The position numbers and the translations under genes are program-made. The notes under the pieces were generated by a model. It was not told where the DNA came from and made no database searches. It saw only the letters and a list, made by a program, of their open reading frames with translations. DNA of 64,000 nucleotides from Nageia nagi (Eukaryota; Pinophyta): the NCBI GenBank assembly GCA_050084985.1, contig JBITNC010000001.1, positions 89,590,001 through 89,654,000 on the forward strand, read 5' to 3'. The stretch's first letter is position 1. Each line of letters starts with the position of its first letter. Shown here piece by piece: positions 57,284 to 64,000 of this stretch.

Positions 57284-57457
57284 GAGGGTTTATGGAGCAA
57301 CAACATTTGGTATCAAAGGGCAATGTTGTCAGTATTTTGGAGATCTTGCTTAGAGAAGTTTTATGTAATATTCAGCCTTCAGAAGAGGACCACAGTAAAA
57401 GAATGAGTATCATCTCAAAAATCACATTAGTCCTTCAAGATTTGGCAGAACTGAAAG
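57284..57457 (+). CDS. Exon resembling the N terminus of a HESO1/URT1-type RNA nucleotidyltransferase
   Basis: Open from ATG 57244 or, if spliced from 50064, from 57284. It encodes GGFMEQQHLVSKGNVVSILE, then ILLREVLCNIQPSEEDHSKR and MSIISKITLVLQDLAELK, followed by the donor AAAG/GTAATT (57458). The pattern L..LL.++L..I.P...D...R+.+I..+..V+..+..LKG matches the helix pair preceding the GSF nucleotidyltransferase motif in plant HESO1/terminal uridylyltransferase proteins. There the next residues after LRG are A-T-V-x-P-F-G-S-F. The split Gly codon at the exon end fits. I found no following exon to 64000, so either the intron is long or this is a gene fragment. Function is inferred from about 45 residues. 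Confidence 0.45.
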
Positions 57458-59810
57458 GTAATTTGCTCTCATCTGTGATGGTTTATTTTTAAATTTCTAG
57501 CAAGTGAATTTGTCTGAGTTTCTATTTCTTGAGCATGATATTGCCTCAGATTTTACTTTTTCCTTGTGGTAATTCCCACTTAAATGAATTGGAAGCCTTG
57601 TCTTTTTTCACAATATTGCTATATTGCTTTCATTATTTATGAGAAAATGTATCACAGTAGGATGATAGCGATTTGCACAACAGTTGCAAATGTTTCTCTT
57701 ATCGTTCTTTCCTGTTAGTGTTCAAATTTATATGCATATTACCTTTCTATATCCAATTTTTTGAAAAAGACGAAGAACGTGACTTTTGTTCTCAATGTTA
57801 CTAAGAATTTTCAACAATCTAATCAAATTCCTGTGCTATGATTAGTACCCAAAAAAATGTCATGTGATGATTTTATGAATAGAAAGATATAAAGCAAAAC
57901 AATAAAGTCAACACTTGATGCCCTTTCACCCTATTGGGTCGTAGGACTTATCGAGAGTTTTTAAATATCACCAATGTAGGTAAGTGTCTCCACACCTCAC
58001 TTCTCCCAACTCCCCTAGCAAGAGGTAAAGTAAATAAAATAGAAAATATGTTAATCTTTTTGTTTTTATGTTGGTTGGTGGTTGGTCTTGTGTTACACAT
58101 GTTAATCTCTCTGTCTTTATGTTTGTGTTGATAATATGCTTATGTATTTATACATGTACGATGCAAGCAAGTTAAATTGATGGAAACAAAATATTAGACT
58201 TGTTTCCATTTTTAGCAGCCGTATGGTGACTAGAAAGGAAACAAAATATTAGCCCTGTTTACTTTCTAATGACCCTACACCTTGATTGTCACAGCTGTGT
58301 TATACTTTTTTTCTATTGATGAAGGCGCCGTGGTTAGCTGCTTCTTTCTGATACAAGGAAAGTTGAAACATATATGTACCTATAGTTATACCCATTTAAA
58401 AGCTTATTGCAATGCAAACTTATTCTTATTTAAAACTGAGGATGTGCACAATCCTACTATTATCCTTTGTGGTCTTTTGTGATTCTTGAACATGGTGTTA
58501 GAATGGTCGGAATAATCAACTCTAGGATAATGTGAGATCATTCTGAGAATCTAGTTTAGATTTTTCCAACATGTTTTCAGATTTCAAATTTACAACAGGT
58601 TGGGAGCTTAGCTTCATAGCAGTTTGCATATTTGGATTTACAACATTTTTTAGATTTTACAAATAATTAGATCTCTCAGTTGCCAGATCTTCACTCAGAA
58701 CTTGTAGGATTAGGATTTATATCCTAGAGTTTAGAACTTTATTACAAATGTAAACTGGGACACACATTCGAATTGATGTTTCTGGTGAAAAATCATGAGT
58801 TTTGGGTAAAGGAAAGGTGCTGATTTCCCTCAATCCATCTACAGTTTAAGCCTGGCACCACTCTCTGATCTTGGCTTAAGCAACGTCTGGGGCTGGGGTA
58901 ACGTCCTACTATTCCATTTCTGGAGTGACCACTATTTATTTGTGAGGCAGATTGACTCTCATGGTCCATGACTAAACTGGATAAACAGATTAAAGGAGCA
59001 ATCTGGTAAGCAATTGGTTAAATTGTCGAATAGATCTTATATTCAAATATTTTAAATAACTAGACAAAAGAAGAAAGGTAACAAATAATTTGGTAAATAT
59101 GATTTAAATCAGATTTATCTTCATGTGACAGCTATATAAAATAACAAAGGAAGATGTAAGCTGTAATAATTTGTAATCTATGATGGTTTGATATATCGTT
59201 GTTCAAACTATAAGCTATAGCAAATGAATAGGCACTGTGTAGAAAATGTGATGGTTCACCTTGGAACTGCTGTAAAAAGATTGACACTTAGTTGGAACAT
59301 TGAGTTATTGCTAAGGCCTATGCTTGGTATTGTCTCTGTTGCAATCTTTTATGTTATTGTTGACTTGGAAGATGTTGCATAATTTTATTTGTGGTCTGTG
59401 AAGAATGACGTGCCATAGGAGCACTAGCACCACATGGATATCAGGTGATCATTCAGATATTTGTCTCCTATGCTGGGGCTTTGCCGATCATTATTTTTTC
59501 AATTCTAGGTTAAAATTCATGTATCTCATGCCGAGTTGCAACCTGAGACAGTGTCATAATGGCAAAATAACATCTGCTCAATTGTTCTTCATAAGTAAAT
59601 TCAATATATCCTTTACATATTGTAGAGTTTGTTTAACACCCCAATTATTGTAATGTATTTAATGACCCTGCAGTTATGTATGTGGGGTGTTTAGATAGTT
59701 GTGTAGTTATGAAGTAGTTTTGTAGTTAGCATAGTTAAGCAATTGGGAAGTTATCAGTTTAGAGTTATGTAATCCCCATGTGCAGGTCATATATATTTTA
59801 ATTTCTAAGT
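57458..59810. other. Intronic or intergenic DNA, no gene recognised
   Basis: AT-rich; ORFs up to 82 codons show no domain. The segment 59630-59842 (TGTTTAACACCCC ... TTCCCTTCA, with a TATATATTTTAA box near 59790) has the look of a short LTR, but flanking pentamers (GAGTT and GAGCA) differ and no PBS follows. Confidence 0.4.
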
Positions 59811-59811
59811 A

Positions 59812-60030
59812 ATGCAAACACTTCACGTCTATATTCCCTTCAGAGCACAAAGAAATCAAACTGAAGTATTGCTAGACAAGTTGTTCAAGGATTTACAGAG
59901 AAAAAGAATAGCAAAGGAGAACCAAATGATTAGTGGAGGCACTATTGTGCAATCCTCGTCTGTAGGATCAAAGACAGTGTATGGTGAAGACTTCTGCTTT
60001 TTAGAGAAGAAAGGCAGAAGACCCACATAG
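59812..60030 (+). other. ORF of 72 codons, probably leader of a decayed copia element
   Basis: The open frame includes EVLLDKLFKDLQRKRIAKEN and SGGTIVQSSSVGSKTVYGED, which look protein-like but match no family known to me. It ends about 75 bp before the decayed copia gag start and could be its leader or part of a host exon. Confidence 0.25.
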
Positions 60031-60094
60031 ATGTGAGAAACAGAAGTTTGCAATCAGTTCTAACAGAAGTGTGCTTTGTGATGCATCCAATCAT

Positions 60095-60770
60095 TCTGCT
60101 GGATTCACAGAAGTTGACTGGTTAAAATTATAGTGCGTGGAAGTATAAAGTTGTCACCATCTGTGAATAATTTCAATTTTGAAGCTATCGTCATATCTTA
60201 GACCAATGCAACTTAATAACCTGAGTTTGAAGCTTTCTGTTGCAAATGAGTTGATTCCAGAGGTGCAGAACAATACACTTCGGCAACTTTTTGGAAAACT
60301 CTTAAAAATCTCAATGATCATTTGGCTGCCACAAAGAAAGTTGTTGATGAAGATTTGGTTGCTATTGTTTTGTATAGCTTAGCTTCCTCCTTTGAAATCT
60401 TCATTGAACAGTTGGATTTGTATTAAGATGCCCAACAATTAACTTTTGACAAATTATACTTCTTGTTGTTGCAAAAATAATGTTTGTAGGTGGAAATGGG
60501 TGAAGGCATGCCTGGTAGCTAAAAGTGCTTTTGCTATAAATCTCAAAGGCCAAAGCAAAGCATTTTTTACCATCATAAATTTGGTCATTTGGAAAAGGAG
60601 TATTGCAAGAGAGAATATGATATGGCTTGCAGAAAGAGAAGTTGAAAACAAACCAACATTTTTGATGAATTTGCTTTTGTTGCTACAGAAGGAAGAGCAT
60701 GAAGCCTACTTCTATATCACACTACTTGTTGCTCGACTTGTGAGCATTCAAACATATTACAAATAGGAAG
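60095..60770 (+). pseudogene. Copia gag fossil, plus strand
   Basis: The N-terminal signature LTG*NYSAWKYKV is at about 60113-60152. The UBN2 core follows: LNDHLAATKKVVDEDLVAIV, LYSLASSFEIFIEQLDLY and AQQLTFDKLYFLLLQK (about 60310-60478). A degraded zinc knuckle (YHHKFGHLEKEYCKREY, about 60570-60620) comes next. Several stops and shifts. It belongs to a different copia lineage from copies A-D. Confidence 0.75.
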
Positions 60771-60779
60771 GATTGATAT

Positions 60780-62191
60780 GTTGGCCATCTTACCTTTGGG
60801 TTTTTCTTCGTCATCTCCATACAGGTGCAGCCTCTCCAACCCGCTTCTTGTGAGCCTTCTTTCAAATTCATTATCAAGCATTTGAGTTGGAGGATAAGTT
60901 TGGAGGGTTTTAGTACCCTTTTTAGTCTTCACGAGGCTAGTGATAGGACTTGGTAAAAAACCACTTGATGAATCACTTGAGGATTTTGATGAATCACTTG
61001 AGGATTTCTCCTTGGGGCTGCTTGATGTGCTAATTGGTACATGTGATGGGAGAGTAGGCACACTAGTTGGCTATTCCATGACAAGATTATTATCATCCCA
61101 CATAAGTGATCTTCCCAACTTGTCTTTTTATTTGTCCATATAGTCCCCTTTTATAAAAAATCACACCCTTTGAAGTCACCATATCGTGTCTTTGGATTGT
61201 AAACTTATAGGCTTTACCACTTTCAGGATATCCAATAAAGATGCAAGTCTAACTCTTTGGATCAGGCTTCATCCTTTTCTTGTCACTAACATGAGCATAG
61301 GTTAAACATCCAAAGACATTCTAATGAATGACATCTGTTTTCCTTCTATACCATGCTTCATGATAAGACATCGTGTTACGAGAACTTGTTGGATTCCTTC
61401 TAAGAATATAGACTTCTTTAGCAACTACATCAGCCCAATGGGAATCATTTAGCCCCTTACTCTAAAGCATGCTTCTTGTCATTTCAACTACAGTCCCATT
61501 CTTTTTCTTAGTGATCCTACTTTGTTGAAGTGTGTAGGAACTCTAAGGATGTTGTGAGTTGCCTCTTCATACGATATTCATCACAAACCTGTTTGAACTT
61601 GTTGGAACAATACTCTCCACTCTTGTAAGTCTTCAAAGACTTAATTTTGCATCACTCGAACATAGTCAATGCCTCATCTTTAGTTTTCAAAAGATAAATC
61701 CAACACTTTCTAGAGAATTCATCATAAAAGTCATGAAATGAGAGGATTGACCCAAGTGTTCTATGCTGTACCTTTCAAATTGTTTTTTCTGTAATGCTTG
61801 ATTTTTGCATGCACTTCACAAATTTCTTTTTGGTCTTCAGCTTTAGGCAATCCCAAATCATCTCTTTAGTACTAAACAATTGCAATTGAAAATTTGAGTG
61901 ACCATACCTCAAATGCCACAACCAACTTTTGTTGTCAGCTCCAACATTGTACAATCTACTCCCGTAATCTTTAGGCTTCAGGGGCAACATATGGTTGTTT
62001 GACTTGTGAACAATAATCACAGTTTTGTTTCCATGGTTTTGATTATAGATTATGCATTGCTTATCATTAATAATTACTTCATATTTCTTCTCACATAGTT
62101 GCTCAACAGTCAACAAATTATGTTTGAGATTAGTAGTGTAATAAGTATCATGAACCTTTTCTAACCTTCCTTGGTGTCCACCTCCATGCAA
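60780..62191 (-). pseudogene. Copia pol fossil (pre-integrase to integrase), minus strand
   Basis: Reading leftward from 62191. The GAG-pre-integrase domain has NLKHNLLTVEQLCEKKYEVI and SWLWHLRYGHSNFQ, a 138-codon open run to 61775. The integrase core follows with FHDFYDEFSRKCWIYLLKTK and KTYKSGEYCSNKF. Next are LNDSHWADVVAKEVYILRRN, KPDPKS..CIFIGYPESGKA and a Ser-rich linker (SSSPKEKSSSDSSKSSSDSS, about 61020-60960) that precedes RT in copia. RT itself is missing where the plus-strand gag fossil abuts. The two pieces may be one element disrupted by inversion. Confidence 0.8.
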
Positions 62192-62199
62192 GGTTATCA

Positions 62200-64000
62200 G
62201 TGAATAGGGGATGCAGCATGGTTAGAAAAATCGCCAATTAATAAGGGAAATTGACTCAAAATTGCAATTGGGGGCTAGAAGATTTTTCAAGAACCAATTC
62301 CGATTCTTTACCTAGCAATACTTTCTTGAAAATTGTGATTCCAGTTCCTCAAAAGTTTGCGGTTAAATTGCAATTCTTTATGGGAAAATGTCGATCTGGA
62401 ACAAAATAGCAAAAATCTGAAAAAAATTTGTACGGGCGGGAAAAATTTTGATCGGGGGCTACCATCCTTGGACCCTACAAGGGGGCTAAGGATGCCCCCC
62501 TGCAACCCCTCGTGCACGCGTGTGGATGAGGCTCATCAATGGGCGCACCACCATACTGCCACATCCATGTAGACAAATATCAAAGATTTGGATATTGACT
62601 CTACCTCACAACAAAAATGACACTATATACGCATGCAAAAACAAACACACTTCATTTTATACTCACTTTTGGTATTTTCATTTGACATATTCATGTCAGT
62701 CTGGTTTATGTATTTACTTAGTACTACTTAATTTTACAATTTTACTACTACAATTTCAAATTTCAGTATTTCTGATTTGAGAGTTCACATCTATCATTAT
62801 TTGATATGCAATGTTGAAAGATAGCTAAAAATGATTTGTTTCAATGTCAAATTGGGAAAATTCCTTGGTTTTTCTTGTCTGCAGATTTTTTTGCCGATTC
62901 CCATCTGATTCTCAATTAATCCGAAATGTCTAACCAAACGATTCTGATTTGATTCGGATTCTTTGAACTCTGGGATGGGGGACGGGTTTTCTGGATGGTA
63001 GGTGATGGAGACCTGATTTTAGGAAACACCTGGGAAACGGGGTTGTGTATAGTTAAAAACCCTGGAATTTCAGATTTATGAAAAATAAAAATAGTTTCAA
63101 TGTTTCATTCATCATTAACATTCATGATTCATCCAAGGACCAATTCAAACATGTAACATAATTTGAAAATCAACTTAAGTCCTAAATATAAAATTAAAAT
63201 ATGATTATCAAATCTGTATCATTGATTCATAATGATAAAATAAAAAATGAAAATTCAAACTCTATGTGAAGCTTATAAATTCAACATTTATGTGAAGCTT
63301 ATAAATTCAAAATCTATGTTGAGCTTATAAATTCAGCTTGATTACATGTCCTGAAATATGACTATGCTAGTATATTTATAAAAGGTTTTGTGTTCAAATG
63401 TTAACTTATTTAGGGAATGATCAATTTCAAGGGAGTTGAAATTTTATGTGCTTCAATGATAGCATTTATATTGTTGAATCTCTCCGTATAAAACGTTGAT
63501 TAAAAGTTGAAAACGAAAACGAATTTAAGAGAGATTGCCAGACAATCAACCACATTTTTACTCTTTTAGCTATTACTGAAGCCATTCTATCAGTCTTGAG
63601 TCTTCTATATTATTCTACTGTTTTTGAGACTTTGAAGAGACCTTGAACACAGTCTTCTATATTATCAATTATCCTAGACTGAATAGACTAAAGACTCAAT
63701 TGATATTCATATTGGGAAAACAACTTTGTTATTATTGATTTAAGTCTTAAGTTTTTCTAGTTTCCTGGACTGTGTAGTTGTAGACTGAAGACTCTAAAAT
63801 AGAAAAACAAAAACAAGCTTGAAATGGACTCATGGAGGATAAAATACAAATGAAAAAAGAAAAACATACCTGATACCTCACTGCTGCTCTTTACCTCTTG
63901 CTTTCCTTCTCTCTTCACTGCTGCTCTTCGCTCCTTGCTTTCCTTCTCTCCTCTTCACTGCTGCTCTTATTTTCTTGTTTTGGTGAGTAGTGTGAATATT
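62200..64000. other. Intergenic DNA with short tandem repeats
   Basis: A C-rich patch at 62430-62520 (GGGGGCTACCATCCTTGGAC ... GATGCCCCCC) carries chance ORFs on both strands. Three units of about 26-31 bp containing GTGAAGCTTATAAATTCAA lie at 63262-63338. About 2.5 units of a roughly 43-bp CACTGCTGCTCTT/TTGCTTTCCTTCTCTC repeat lie at 63878-63980. No gene recognised. Confidence 0.6.
63878..63980. repeat. Tandem repeat, CTGCTGCTCTT/GCTTTCCTTCTCTC type
   Basis: Three occurrences of CACTGCTGCTCTT (about 63879, 63918 and 63956), the first two followed by CTTGCTTTCCTTCTCTC. Pyrimidine-rich, no coding potential seen. Confidence 0.8.

Noticed and set aside
59630-59842. Short LTR (TGTTTAACACCCC to TTCCCTTCA) belonging to the copia fossil at 60 kb
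   Set aside because: Only 213 bp, flanking pentamers GAGTT/GAGCA differ, no PBS after it and no partner LTR in the window.

Overview
This window reads as plant nuclear DNA, about 80% of it transposon-derived. Evidence: Ty1/copia and Ty3/gypsy proteins with plant-type leaders, the initiator-tRNA(Met) primer-binding site TGGTATCAGAGC, a nuclear copy of plastid trnL(CAA), and one candidate host gene with an intron of about 7 kb full of repeat debris. That texture fits a large, slowly purged genome such as a conifer, but the sequence does not prove the taxon. No bacterial-type operon, CRISPR array or rRNA is present.

Layout. 1-7996: copia copy A, entering at the left edge (5' LTR cut by the window). 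7997-13523: old repeat debris with a decayed coiled-coil ORF (+), low-complexity DNA and a gypsy gag on the minus strand, split by a solo copia LTR with a perfect target-site duplication. 13524-29661: copies B and C of the same copia family, joined in tandem through one shared LTR. 29662-31484: unassigned intergenic DNA. 31485-40234: copia copy D of a sister subfamily, with perfect 5-bp duplications and LTRs identical by eye except for a 250-bp promoter duplication in the 5' LTR. 40235-43710: decayed minus-strand gypsy gag and a duplicated tRNA-like (SINE-like) repeat. 43711-49530: element E, a 5.8-kb non-autonomous LTR element with 1.56-kb LTRs that carries gag and a long coiled-coil ORF but no pol. 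49531-62200: candidate host gene (short first exon at 50 kb, second exon at 57.3 kb resembling the N terminus of HESO1-type RNA nucleotidyltransferases); its intron holds the plastid tRNA copy, a gypsy gag fossil and a reverse-strand pseudogene. At 60-62.2 kb are copia fragments in opposite orientations. 62200-64000: intergenic DNA with short tandem repeats.

How the parts work together. The four copia copies share one plan: LTR, PBS, leader of about 2.7 kb, gag, protease, integrase, RT/RNase H, 3' UTR of about 0.8 kb, PPT, LTR. The leader is bounded by a conserved GAG/GTAAA donor-like site and a TGTAG/CAA acceptor-like site just before the gag ATG. It therefore looks like an intron, holding a conserved block of about 600 bp with paired-base changes and, upstream of that, a C-rich island that differs in every copy. 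In D the island contains recognisable PPR-gene debris. Copies A, B and C share loss of the protease Asp, the first two zinc-knuckle Cys and the integrase catalytic Glu, while D keeps all of them. The most economical reading is a subfamily copied in trans by D-like relatives. Element E adds a second non-autonomous strategy, gag plus an unrecognised coiled-coil protein, driven by LTRs with an array of TGACGTCA-like palindromes.
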